From assembly GCF_009792235.1 (NCBI RefSeq), contig NZ_CP046973.1, positions 3,534,001 through 3,598,000 on the forward strand: DNA of 64,000 bases, written 5' to 3'. The notes under the pieces are model-generated. The model did not search any database, had not been told where the DNA came from, and saw only the letters and a list, made by a program, of their open reading frames with translations. The position numbers and the translations under genes are program-made. Shown here one piece after another: positions 53,618 to 62,511 of the stretch (position 1 is the stretch's first letter; each line of letters starts with the position of its first letter). This stretch comes from Microcystis aeruginosa FD4. Lineage in GTDB: Bacteria > Cyanobacteriota > Cyanobacteriia > Cyanobacteriales > Microcystaceae.

Positions 53618-54664
53618 ATGGTTAGCAATATTCCCTTTTCTATCCCCGAACATAGCCTCGATCGAGATTGTACCACCCTCTCCCGTCACGTCCTGCAACA
53701 ATTACAAAGCTTTTCCCCCGACGCGCAGGATTTAAGCGCAATTATGAGTCGAATTGCCCTAGCGGGGAAATTAATTGCCCGTCGTCTTAGTAAAGCGGGA
53801 TTAATGGCGGATGTGCTAGGTTTTACGGGAGAAACCAACGTCCAAGGAGAATCAGTCAAGAAAATGGACGTTTTTGCCAATGAAGTATTTATCTCGGTTT
53901 TTAAGCAAAGTGGTTTAGTTTGCCGTCTTGCTTCCGAGGAAATGGATAAACCCTATTATATTCCAGAAAACTGCCCTATTGGTCGCTATACCCTACTCTA
54001 CGACCCGATCGATGGTTCTTCCAATGTGGATATTAATCTTAATGTCGGTTCGATTTTTGCCATCCGGCAACAGGAAGACAATGATTTAGACGGAGAGGCC
54101 CGGGATTTACTGCAAAATGGTCGTCAACAAATCGCCGCCGGTTATATTCTCTACGGACCTTCGACTATTTTAGTTTATTCGATCGGTCGCGGTGTTCATG
54201 CCTTTGTCCTTGACCCCAGTTTAGGGGAATTTATCCTCGCCCAAGAGAATATTATTATCCCTGATCACGGTCCGATTTATAGTACCAATGAGGGCAATTT
54301 TTGGCAGTGGGATGAGGCAATTCGTGACTATACCCGTTATGTCCACCGTCATGATGGTTACACGGCCCGTTACAGTGGGGCATTAGTGGGAGATATCCAT
54401 CGAATTTTAATGCAGGGTGGAGTTTTTCTCTATCCGGGTACTGTTAAAAATCCCCAGGGAAAATTGCGCTTAATTTATGAAACTGCCCCCCTTGCTTTTT
54501 TAATTGAACAGGCAGGAGGTAAAGCTAGTGATGGGGTGACAAATCTTTTAGATATCGTTCCCGATAAATTACACACCCGCACACCTTTAGTGATCGGTAG
54601 TGTCGAAGATGTTAAATTGGTGGAGTCTTTTATCGCCGATCGCCGTCATCGCGATCAACTTTAA
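53618..54664 (+). CDS. fbp: Class I fructose-1,6-bisphosphatase
   Basis: Start at ATG 53618 (MVSNIPFSIPEHSLDRDCTTLSRHVL), giving 348 residues, the usual length; a TTG at 53567 would add a non-conserved leader. The metal-binding signature YDPIDGSSNVDINLNVGSIFAI and the C-terminal LIYETAPLAFLIEQAGGKASDG are present. It hydrolyses FBP in gluconeogenesis; the Calvin cycle in cyanobacteria mainly uses the class II F/SBPase. Next downstream is the accessory island. Confidence 0.95.
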   Translation: MVSNIPFSIPEHSLDRDCTTLSRHVLQQLQSFSPDAQDLSAIMSRIALAGKLIARRLSKAGLMADVLGFTGETNVQGESVKKMDVFANEVFISVFKQSGLVCRLASEEMDKPYYIPENCPIGRYTLLYDPIDGSSNVDINLNVGSIFAIRQQEDNDLDGEARDLLQNGRQQIAAGYILYGPSTILVYSIGRGVHAFVLDPSLGEFILAQENIIIPDHGPIYSTNEGNFWQWDEAIRDYTRYVHRHDGYTARYSGALVGDIHRILMQGGVFLYPGTVKNPQGKLRLIYETAPLAFLIEQAGGKASDGVTNLLDIVPDKLHTRTPLVIGSVEDVKLVESFIADRRHRDQL

Positions 54665-54760
54665 CTTATAGTTTTATTTAGAGATATTGACATGGATTTA
54701 CAAGCTCTGAAGTGGACTAAAAATGTAAACAGTGAACTGAAAACTCACATCTGATAACTG

Positions 54761-55054
54761 ATTCAAAGCTGACTGCTGATGGAGCTAAAATCGGCTCGAT
54801 TTTTTTGCTCAAAACCCTTGACAAATCACGAGACTTGACATATACTTTATGTATAATGGGAATCCGTGCGCCCATATATATAGGGTTTTTGAGGGAAGAT
54901 AAGAGAGAAAAAAATAGCCTGAAAAACCGGGTTGGGTAGGAATAGGGATATAAGGTATGAAGACGGAAAATTTCTCTCCCCGACAAGCATTAAACAAAAC
55001 ATTTCTGAGAGTCAAACCGAATCGGAGTCAGGTAGAGAAGTTTCAAAGTCACCT
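54761..55054 (+). repeat. Tandem duplication copy 1: methyltransferase promoter plus 32 codons
   Basis: 294 bases nearly the same as 55172-55465. It contains the conserved promoter element and a start codon (ATG 54957) with the first 32 codons of the methyltransferase gene, then two unrelated codons and a TGA at 55061. This yields only a 34-residue peptide. Between the copies lies about 85 bases of foreign G-rich sequence with a GAAAGAGG/CCTCTTTC hairpin, then the start of the downstream coding (ACAACTCTTGG), showing that the duplication unit was about 411 bases. Confidence 0.9.
54818..54846 (+). promoter_or_regulatory. Sigma-70-type promoter, copy 1
   Basis: TTGACA (54818-54823), 17-base spacer, TATACT (54841-54846). 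The block then reads TATAATGGGAATCCGTGCG and ATATATATAGGG, which are conserved in all three copies (also 55229 and 63458). A second TTGACA lies inside the spacer. Conservation well beyond the -10 suggests an operator or a structured leader. Confidence 0.6.
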
Positions 55055-55171
55055 GACTTGAAAGAGGGTGTGGGGTGTGGGGTGTAGGAAAGGAAACCTC
55101 TTTCATCTGTGGGGGTGAAAATTTTTTCATCGGGACTGACTACAACTCTTGGGGAGTATCAACGAGACAGA

Positions 55172-55465
55172 ATTCAAAGCTGACTGCTGATGGAGCTAAA
55201 ATCGGCTCGATTTTTTTGCTCAAAACCCTTGACAAATGGCGAGACTTGACATATACTTTATGTATAATGGGAATCCGTGCGCCCATATATATAGGGTTTT
55301 TGAGCAAAGATAAGAGAGAAAAAAATAGCCTGAAAAACCGGGATGGGTAGGAATAGGGATATAAGGTATGAAGACGGAAAATTTCTCTCCCCGACAAGCA
55401 TTAAACAAAACATTTCTGAGAGTCAAACCGAATCGGAGTCAGGTAGAGAAGTTTCAAAGTCACCT
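55172..55465 (+). repeat. Tandem duplication copy 2 (in use by the gene)
   Basis: Second 294-base copy. Its start codon at 55368 continues into the methyltransferase N-terminus. It differs from copy 1 by only a few substitutions, so the duplication is recent. Confidence 0.9.
55229..55257 (+). promoter_or_regulatory. Sigma-70-type promoter, copy 2
   Basis: TTGACA (55229-55234), 17 bases, TATACT (55252-55257), followed by the same GGGAATCCGTGCG and ATATATATAGGG blocks. It is about 110 bases upstream of ATG 55368 and would drive the methyltransferase gene. Confidence 0.65.
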
Positions 55466-55590
55466 CAGACAACTCTTGGGAAGTATCAACGAGACAGAAT
55501 CAGAGGAGTTCCATAAAAACCTGCTTGCAGACTTTCTCAAACACAGCTACTATAGTCCCCAACATTTCATCGAAAATTTGGGTCTGAAAC
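55368..55590 (+). pseudogene. DNA methyltransferase (Eco57I-like), 5' fragment
   Basis: Codons from ATG 55368 (MKTENFSPRQALNKTFLRVK, then PNRSQVEKFQSHLRQLL, ...ETESEEFHKNLLADFLK, YYSPQHFI) match the N-terminus of large Eco57I-type class I DNA methyltransferases (DUF7149-like segment). Near 55580 the sequence runs into the left-end hairpin of a TnpB element, and the frame continues only through it. The rest of the gene resumes at 56889. The split is read directly from the sequence. Confidence 0.75.
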
Positions 55591-56890
55591 CCCGTCGTTC
55601 TACGACGGCTTTACTGTTAAATATTAACACATTTACGAAATATATGCTAAAATGTGAGACATGGAAAAAGCCTACTCGTTTCGATTTTACCCCACACCCG
55701 AACAAGAGTCGCTATTGCGGCGCACTTTGGGCTGTGTAAGATTAGTTTACAATAAAGCTCTCCACGAACGAACACAAGCATGGTACGAAAGACAAGAAAG
55801 AGTAGGATATGCTCAAACTTCTTCAATGCTAACCGATTGGAAAAAACAAGAAGAATTAGACTTTCTCAATGAAGTAAGCTGTGTACCTTTGCAACAAGGG
55901 TTAAGACATTTACAAACAGCTTTTACTAACTTCTTTGCTGGTCGTACTAAGTATCCTAACTTTAAGAAAAAACATCAAGGAGGAAGTGCCGAATTTAGCA
56001 AATCTGCTTTTAAGTTCAAAGACAAACAAATCTATTTAGCCAAATGCACAGAACCTTTACCTATTCGATGGTCAAGACAAATACCAGAAGCTTGTGAACC
56101 AAGCACAGTAACAGTCAGATTACATCCCTCAGGACGCTGGCATATCTCAATTAGATTTGATGACCCAAGGATTAAGCCATTACCAGTAACAGATAAAGCC
56201 ATCGGAATTGACTTAGGAATTAGTAGCCTCGTGATTACCAGCGACGGCGATAAAGTATCTAATCCTAAGCATTTTAAAAAGCATTATCAGAGACTGCGAA
56301 AGGCCCAAAAAAGCCTTTCTAGAAAACAGAAAGGCTCAAAGAATCGAGAAAAGGCGAGAATCAAAGTAGCTAGGATTCACGCTCAAATTACTGATAGTAG
56401 AAAAGACCATTTACATAAGCTAACCACTCAATTAGTTCGTGAAAACCAAACGATTGTGGTTGAGAATTTAGCCGTCAAGAATATGGTCAAAAACCCGAAA
56501 TTATCTCAGGCAATATCTGACGTTAGTTGGGGAGAAATAACTCGACAATTAGCCTATAAATGCCGTTGGTATGGGAGAAATTACATCGAAGTAGATAGAT
56601 GGTTTCCCAGTTCTAAGCGGTGTAGTAATTGTGGGTATATTGCTGAGAAGATGCCGTTAAATGTTCGAGAGTGGGATTGTCCAGACTGTGGGACGCACCA
56701 TGACCGAGATATTAACGCTAGTAAAAACATTTTGGCCGCAGGACTTGCGGTGTCAGTCTGTAGAGCGACCATAAGACCAGAACAGAGTAAATCTGTTAAG
56801 GCAGGTGCGGAACCCCGCAAGGGAAAGAAGCAGAAACCTAAATCGTGAGGTTTGGGAATCACCGTCCGTTTACGGCGGTGAGGATGTCAA
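55580..56890 (+). mobile_element. IS605-family tnpB-only element, apparently intact
   Basis: The left end lies near 55580-55610, with hairpin CCGTCGTTCTACGACGG (55592-55608). The right end has hairpin CACCGTCCGTTTACGGCGGTG and ends GAGGATGTCAA at 56890, the same end as in the dead copy at 22819. There is no tnpA. Host coding resumes at once at 56891. The exact left boundary is not fixed. The right end plus adjacent host bases would form the guide RNA of TnpB; the first host bases are CCATAATGGG. Confidence 0.8.
55661..56848 (+). CDS. tnpB: TnpB RNA-guided nuclease (IS605 OrfB)
   Basis: A 395-residue TnpB with all catalytic positions: RuvC-I Asp184 in IGIDLGISSL, RuvC-II Glu268 in VVENLAVKNMV, and RuvC-III Asp350 in HDRDINAS. 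A zinc finger has Cys321, Cys324, Cys340 and Cys343. The N-terminus (MEKAYSFRFYPTPEQESLLR) is the usual start. TnpB proteins cut DNA at sites matching the guide next to a short motif and help keep the element at its site. It lies inside a methyltransferase gene. Confidence 0.92.
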   Translation: MEKAYSFRFYPTPEQESLLRRTLGCVRLVYNKALHERTQAWYERQERVGYAQTSSMLTDWKKQEELDFLNEVSCVPLQQGLRHLQTAFTNFFAGRTKYPNFKKKHQGGSAEFSKSAFKFKDKQIYLAKCTEPLPIRWSRQIPEACEPSTVTVRLHPSGRWHISIRFDDPRIKPLPVTDKAIGIDLGISSLVITSDGDKVSNPKHFKKHYQRLRKAQKSLSRKQKGSKNREKARIKVARIHAQITDSRKDHLHKLTTQLVRENQTIVVENLAVKNMVKNPKLSQAISDVSWGEITRQLAYKCRWYGRNYIEVDRWFPSSKRCSNCGYIAEKMPLNVREWDCPDCGTHHDRDINASKNILAAGLAVSVCRATIRPEQSKSVKAGAEPRKGKKQKPKS

Positions 56891-59800
56891 CCATAATGGG
56901 AAAGAGTCGCGGGATTCCGTGGGGGTAATACTGGAAGTCAAGAAACCCAGCAATAAAAGCGAGATGCTGCGGAGAGACAAACTCAACTGTAAAGCATTAC
57001 AGGAATTACTCCTCTACTTCCTACGGGAAAGAATAACCGAGAAAAACCTAGAGATAAAACACCTGATTGCAACCAATATATATGAGTGGTTTATCTTCGA
57101 CGGGAATGTCTTCGAGAGACTATTCGCACAAAATCAGGAACTTGTCAGACAGTTTAATGACTTTGAGACGGGGAGACTAACGGGAAAAACCACCGACTTC
57201 TTCTACAAACAGATAGGAGAACCTTTTCTTGACTCAATACTGGATTCCCTGACATATACCTATTTTGACTTGCGGGAATACTCCCAAACCATCGGGGAGG
57301 ATGAACATCAGCTAATCAGTCTCTATAAAATCTTTTCTCCCGAACACCTCTTAAAACTCCCCTTTGCGAACGATAGCAACAGTCTCGACAAGAACTTTTA
57401 TAGTGAACTACTGCATATCAACGGGTTGACAGAGATAAAAGAGGGAGGGAAAAAACTCATCCAACGTCTGCAACCAGCAGCGCGTCAACCCGGTTCGCTG
57501 CTAGAGAACGCTATCAGTCAAGTGGACAGTTTAGATAAAATCTCTCGTTTACCCAATCCCGAAGAATTTGGGGAGACGGAGGAGGAGAGACTATTTAATA
57601 TCGGTTTAGAGTTGGGGATAACCTGGATAAATAGAATCCTGTTCCTGAAGCTATTGGAAGCGCAGATAATTCGGTATCATCGGGGGGATAAGTCCTTAGG
57701 GTTTCTCAATTTAAGCAAAGTTGCCAACTATGACGACTTAAATCGGTTATTTTTCAGCGTCTTAGCAAAAAAACAGTCAGAAAGAAGCAAAGACATCCAG
57801 AATATCTATACTCAGGTTCCCTATCTCAACAGTTCTCTATTTGAACCGACGGAATTAGAACAATCAACCATAGTTATCAGTAACCTGCGTTCGGAGAATA
57901 TAGAGATTTTTGTGGGAACAGTCTTAAAGGATAGTCAGGGGAAAAAGCGAACAGGAGAAATCAACGCTTTAGCATACCTATTCGAGTTTCTCAACGCCTA
58001 CGATTTTAGCAGCGAAGGTGGGGAAGCGATACAGGAAGACAATAAGACTCTTATCAATGCGTCAGTGTTGGGATTAATCTTTGAGAAAATCAACGGATAT
58101 AAGGATGGTTCCTTTTTCACCCCCGGTTTCATCACTATGTATATGTGTCGGGAAACGATTCGACGCGCAGTGATAGAGAAATTTAACCAGAGTCAGGGAT
58201 GGGATTGTCAGAGTATCGAGGATGTATATAACCGCATCAAAGATAAAACGGCAGCCAATGATATTATTAATAGTCTCAAAATTTGTGATCCTGCGGTGGG
58301 TTCGGGACATTTTCTCGTCTCTGGGTTGAATGAGATAATCGCGATTAAGAGTGAGTTACAGATTTTAGTGGATAAAGAGGGTAAAACTCTCAGGGATTAT
58401 CGGGTTGAGGTGGTGAACGATGAGTTAATCGTCACCGATGATGACGGGAATATATTTGAATATAATCCCCGCAACCGAGAAAGTCAGCGCGTACAGGAGA
58501 CTTTATTTCAGGAAAAACAGCGTCTGATTGAGGGTTGTCTGTTTGGAGTCGATATCAATCCCAACTCGGTGAAAATCTGTCGGTTGCGTTTATGGATTGA
58601 GTTACTCAAGAATGCTTACTACAAAGCAGATAACCAGTTAGAGACGCTACCGAATATCGATATTAATATCAAGGTTGGCAATTCTCTGATTAGTCGGTTT
58701 GGGTTATCCAATGATTTACAAATCTTTTCCCGCAAAAGTCGTTTAAGTATCGAGAGTTATAAGGATGCGGTGAGAGTCTATCGCAATGCGGAAGATAAGT
58801 CGCAAAAGCGCGAGATGGAAAGATTGATAGAGGAGATTAAGGGTAGTTTCCGTCAGACTTTGCAGGGAGATAATCCCCAGAAAAAGCGCTTGCGCGGTTT
58901 GGAAACGGATTTATATAGTCTGGAGAATCAAATTTTGTTATTTGAGGAGTCAGCTAAGGAAAGGAAAGCGCGGGAAAAGAAGATTAGTCAGTTAAGGAAT
59001 GAGATTGATAAGTTACGTCTGGAAATCGAGGAGATTGAGAGTGGTAAGATTTATCATCATGCTTTTGAATGGCGCTTTGAGTTCCCCGAAGTTCTAGACG
59101 ATAAGGGGAATTTTCTCGGTTTTGATGTGGTGATTGGCAATCCTCCTTGGGGAGCAAAAATAGATAATAAACATCTAAACAAAATAAAAGAGAAAAATTC
59201 AGATATTATCGTGAGAATGATAGATTCTTTCATGTTTTTTGTTAATTTGACATTCTCCCTTAAATCGCAATATGGTCTTATCTGTCAAATTATCCCCGAT
59301 GTTATTCTCTATCAAGTTGATAATGAAAAATTACGAGAGAAAATTTTTAAAAACCACCAATTAGAGATAGCTTTTAATCTGGGAGATAGAATTTTTGAAG
59401 ATGTTGCTAGACCATGTTGCATTATACTTCTGACATCGAAATTTACTAATATATCTTGGGTAGGAGAATATCAAAAATCTTCTGATGATAGTGTTAATAG
59501 TCTCAGTCACAATTTATTAATACCAATAGAGACATCTTTTTTAAAAACAATTCCTAATCAAGTCATTACTACTAAAAACCTAATTGGATACAAAATTATC
59601 AATAGATATAAGAAAATTAAACTTAGAGACTTAATAGATCAAGATGGAATTCAAAGAGGAGTCAGTCCTGATTTAAAAGAAGCTTTTATTGTTGATGAAA
59701 ATATTGTCGATAACTTTGGTCTAGAAAAAAACTTCATTTTTCCTACTATCACTGGTGGGAGAGATATAAATCAATATTTAGTACAAGATATTGGCAAAAA

Positions 59801-60419
59801 AATTATCTATACAAAAAAAACAGACAATCCTCAGTCAATATCCCAAATAATTAAATATTTACAATCTTTTAGAGATAAAATAACTTGTGTAGAAGTAAAA
59901 GAAAATAAACATCCTTTTTGGTCTTTGCATCGTCCCAGAAATCAGGAAATTTTTCTAAAATCAGAAAAAATTATTGGTGTGATTACTGGAGATAAAATTA
60001 TTGTTGCTTTGGATAATAATCAAATATTTCCAACGGATGGACTATATTTAATGTCCAGCAATCAAGAAAAATGCTCTAATAAATTTTTATTGGGAATTTT
60101 AAACTCCAAACTGCTGACTTACTTTTATCGATTGCTTTCAATGGAAACTAATCGAACATTAGCCCAAATTAAGCCAACAATTTTACAGGAATTACCTATT
60201 GAAATATCTGATAAAATTTTGGTTAAGAAGATCGAAATTAAAATTGATCAAATTCTCACGGCTAAAAAATCTAATCCTAAAGCGGACACAAGCGAATTAG
60301 AAAAAGAGATTGATAACTTAGTTTACAAACTTTATCAACTCACCTATGATGAAGTAAAAATAATTGATCCAGAATTTACAATAACAGAGAAAGAATATGA
60401 AGCAATTAAAATAGAGTAG
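56889..60419 (+). pseudogene. Eco57I-like class I DNA methyltransferase, 3' portion
   Basis: About 1176 residues after the TnpB element, from NHNGKESRDSVGVILEVKKP. The methyltransferase core is complete: SFFTPGFITMYMCRET, SAM motif DPAVGSGHF (from 58287), LFGVDINPNSVKICRLRLW, and catalytic NPPW (59139-59150). A coiled-coil insert precedes it at about 58900-59050. The C-terminal part is AT-rich and resembles a target-recognition region. Such proteins modify adenine, alone or as fused restriction enzymes (type IIG or BREX-like). With about 75 N-terminal residues separated, it may be inactive unless translation restarts internally. Confidence 0.8.
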
Positions 60420-60541
60420 TAGGGAAAACAAAATGAAAACAAGAATAAAAACATCTGGGTCTAGTGTGGTTTTTATTTATTCAGGGAAGGGGAATCTGCA
60501 TCACATATATATTATAAATGTTGAATTAATAGACTCAAAAC

Positions 60542-60730
60542 ATGGAAAAAACTGTTAATAAAATCTCTCTAAAACAACAAACTAGCGACTTTCACTATTG
60601 GCAAAAACAAACACCCAAAAAAAGACTAGAAGCACTAGAACAAATCCGCCAAGAATATCACCAATACAAATATAATGCTCAACCAAGATTTCAAAGAGTT
60701 TATACAATTATTAAACGACAACCAAGTTAA
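60542..60730 (+). CDS. Small partner of nucleotidyltransferase, putative antitoxin
   Basis: A 62-residue basic, Gln-rich helical protein (MEKTVNKISLKQQTSDFHYW ... RLEALEQIRQEYHQYKY). Small proteins of this build (LxxR-LExLEQIRxEYxxxxY) typically precede a nucleotidyltransferase gene, here overlapping by 56 bases in another frame (60675). A toxin-antitoxin-like pair is inferred. The partner is truncated, so it is probably non-functional or redundant. Confidence 0.55.
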   Translation: MEKTVNKISLKQQTSDFHYWQKQTPKKRLEALEQIRQEYHQYKYNAQPRFQRVYTIIKRQPS

Positions 60731-60821
60731 ATATCTGGTTATCGGTGGTTATGCTGTTGCAGTTTATGGACATCCATGCTATACTAAAGATATTGATATT
60801 TGGATAGAATCAAGCTTGTAA
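60675..60821 (+). pseudogene. Nucleotidyltransferase (AbiEii-like), truncated
   Basis: 48 codons: MLNQDFKEFIQLLNDNQVKY then LVIGGYAVAVYGHPCYTKDI, DIWIESSL, stop. The GGYAVAVYG and DIDIWI motifs are those of AbiEii/DUF6036-type nucleotidyltransferases, which normally run to 150 residues or more. The sequence ends right after the DxD motif, so this is a 5' remnant. Confidence 0.65.
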
Positions 60822-60862
60822 TATAAAAAAATGGCAGCAAAAAATACAATAGGAGCCAACCC

Positions 60863-61168
60863 ATGTCAGAGAGAGAAAAACTAATTGAAGAACTCGATCA
60901 ATCCCCAGATTTTTTAGTTCACGAAGTTTTAAACTTCCTGTTATTCATCAAAGCTCGCACTGCTGAAATTTCCCAACAAGAATCTCTTGAAAAAACTCAA
61001 GAATCGAATATTCCAGATTTTTTAAGCTTCATCGATCAAATAAATTCTGAAACACCAAAAACTAAAAAACTACGTCCATTTGGTTTGTGTGCGGGAGAAT
61101 TTGTTGTTCCCGAAGACTTTGATGCACCACTCCAGGAAGAAATTTTAAATGCCTTTGAAGGAAAATGA
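60863..61168 (+). CDS. DUF2281 antitoxin (VapB-like)
   Basis: A 101-residue protein (MSEREKLIEELDQSPDFLVH) with the DUF2281 helical N-terminus (EVLNFLLFIKARTAE) and a C-terminal FGLCAGEFVVPEDFDAPL that would contact the toxin. It overlaps the PIN-domain gene by four bases (ATGA), the usual layout of a VapBC-type antitoxin. Confidence 0.82.
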   Translation: MSEREKLIEELDQSPDFLVHEVLNFLLFIKARTAEISQQESLEKTQESNIPDFLSFIDQINSETPKTKKLRPFGLCAGEFVVPEDFDAPLQEEILNAFEGK

Positions 61169-61554
61169 AAATTTTACTAGACACACATTTTTTTTTATGG
61201 TTTATCAGTGGAGATCAACGACTTCCCACAGATATGCAAGCAATGATTCAAGACCTAGATAACGAAATTTATCTAAGTGTTGTGTCAACTTGGGAAGCAA
61301 TTGTTAAATATCAGTTAGGTAAATTACCATTACCAGAATCACCTGCAACCTATTTCCCGAGACACTGTGATCGGCATCAAATTCTGAATCTTGACCTCGA
61401 TCAAGCTAGTGTAAGTCAACTAGCTAATCTTCCATCTTTACATCGTGATCCTTTTGACAGAATGCTGATTTGTCAAGCCTTACAAAACGATATAGCGATC
61501 GCAACAGTAGATGGAGCCGTTAAAGCTTATCCAATCAATTTACTTGAACCATGA
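61165..61554 (+). CDS. PIN-domain toxin (VapC-like)
   Basis: A 129-residue PIN nuclease: KILLDTHFFLWFISGD (Asp6), VVSTWEAIVKYQLGKL (Glu), and HRDPFDRMLICQALQ with IATVDGAVKAY for the later Asp residues. It belongs to the PhoH-distinct YobL/PIN_Sll0205 type common in cyanobacteria. It would cut RNA and be held in check by the DUF2281 protein. Its first 58 bases are copied at 62287-62344. Confidence 0.88.
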   Translation: MKILLDTHFFLWFISGDQRLPTDMQAMIQDLDNEIYLSVVSTWEAIVKYQLGKLPLPESPATYFPRHCDRHQILNLDLDQASVSQLANLPSLHRDPFDRMLICQALQNDIAIATVDGAVKAYPINLLEP

Positions 61555-61562
61555 TCAACTTA

Positions 61563-61689
61563 TAAAAAAAGCGATTGATCACTTAGTTTATAAACTCTAT
61601 CAACTCACCTATAATGAAGTGAAAATCATTGATCCAGAATATAAAGCCATTAAAATAGAGTAGTAGGGAAAACAAAATGAAAACAATAG
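61563..61689 (+). repeat. Copy of the methyltransferase 3' end (A)
   Basis: In frame it reads KKAIDHLVYKLYQLTYNEVK, then IIDPEYKAIKIE and TAG, then TAGGGAAAACAAAATGAAAACA. The same tail and downstream bases occur at the end of the methyltransferase gene (60301-60440). The differences are mostly silent or conservative, so it looks like the end of a related but different methyltransferase gene. Confidence 0.85.
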
Positions 61690-61925
61690 CAGGATTAGAT
61701 CGCATTACCTTTGACCCTAAAATTATGGCAGGTCAAGCTTGTATTCGTGGAATGCGGATACCCGTATCAGTGATCATTAACCTCATCGCCAATGGCTTAT
61801 CAACAACTGAGATAATTGAAGACTATCCCTATCTCGAACCAGAAGACATCCAACAAGCTTTAAGATATGCAGCTTGGCTAACCCAAGAGCGCGTCATCTT
61901 TTGGCAAAACACCCAAGCAGTATGA
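61677..61925 (+). CDS. DUF433 antitoxin
   Basis: An 82-residue DUF433 protein (MKTIAGLDRITFDPKIMAGQ, ACIRGMRIPVSVIINLIANG, ...EIIEDYPYLEPEDIQQALRYAA). It is a winged-helix-type antitoxin and overlaps the DUF5615 toxin gene (ATGA). Its start codon lies in the conserved TAGGGAAAACAAAATGAAAAC tail of repeat A. Confidence 0.87.
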   Translation: MKTIAGLDRITFDPKIMAGQACIRGMRIPVSVIINLIANGLSTTEIIEDYPYLEPEDIQQALRYAAWLTQERVIFWQNTQAV

Positions 61926-62290
61926 AGTTTTTAGGTGATATGGGTATCTCTCCCCGCACAATTGCACTTTTGAGAGAACAAGGCTATGACGCAATCCACC
62001 TGATTGAAGAAAACCTAGAAAAGATGACAGACCAAAATATTTTAGACAAAGCTCGTCAAGAAGAAAGAATATTACTTACAGTAGATTTAGACTTTGCTCA
62101 ACTATTAGCAATTAGTGGCGACAGCTTACCCAGTGTTATTTTATTTCGTCTAGGGAATGTAAGCCGAGAAGTTGTGAACCGTCGCTTGTTAGCCATCTTA
62201 AATGACCATGCCACAGAACTTACTAATGGTCTAATCATCTCTGTAACTGATGTTTCAATTCGACTTAGGCACTTACCCATTCAACCATGA
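61922..62290 (+). CDS. DUF5615 PIN-like toxin
   Basis: A 122-residue protein (MKFLGDMGISPRTIALLREQ) of the DUF5615/Mut7-C PIN-like group: early Asp in FLGDMGIS, GYDAIHL, and ILLTVDLDFAQLLA with the second acidic pair. It is the usual partner of DUF433. Start ATG 61922 overlaps the antitoxin stop. Confidence 0.85.
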   Translation: MKFLGDMGISPRTIALLREQGYDAIHLIEENLEKMTDQNILDKARQEERILLTVDLDFAQLLAISGDSLPSVILFRLGNVSREVVNRRLLAILNDHATELTNGLIISVTDVSIRLRHLPIQP

Positions 62291-62420
62291 AAATTTTACT
62301 AAAAACACATATTTTTTTATGGTTTATCAGTGGAGATAAACGACAATGACAGAGGAGGAATATGAAGCGATTAAAATAGAGTAGTAAGGAAAACAAAATG
62401 AAAACAAGAATTAAAAACTC
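62287..62420 (+). repeat. Junction fragment: PIN gene 5' end joined to methyltransferase tail (B)
   Basis: 62287-62344 copies the first 58 bases of the PIN toxin gene (KILLKTHIFLWFISGDKR; the catalytic Asp6 is changed to Lys). It is followed by MTEEEYEAIKIE-TAG and the AAAACAAAATGAAAACAAGA tail, as after the methyltransferase gene. It is a scar of at least two recombination events. 62421-62511 holds no gene. Confidence 0.85.
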
Positions 62421-62511
62421 TGTGTCTGGTGTAGTTTTGATTAGGGTTATTTACCTGACATAAGCTAAATAAAATCAAACAACAAATTGATTAACATCTC
62501 AACCAAAAAAC

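Noticed and set aside
56805..56888. Start of the large methyltransferase at 56805
   Set aside because: The first 28 codons of that frame are the 3' end of tnpB and the element's right end in another frame; true host coding begins at 56889-56891.
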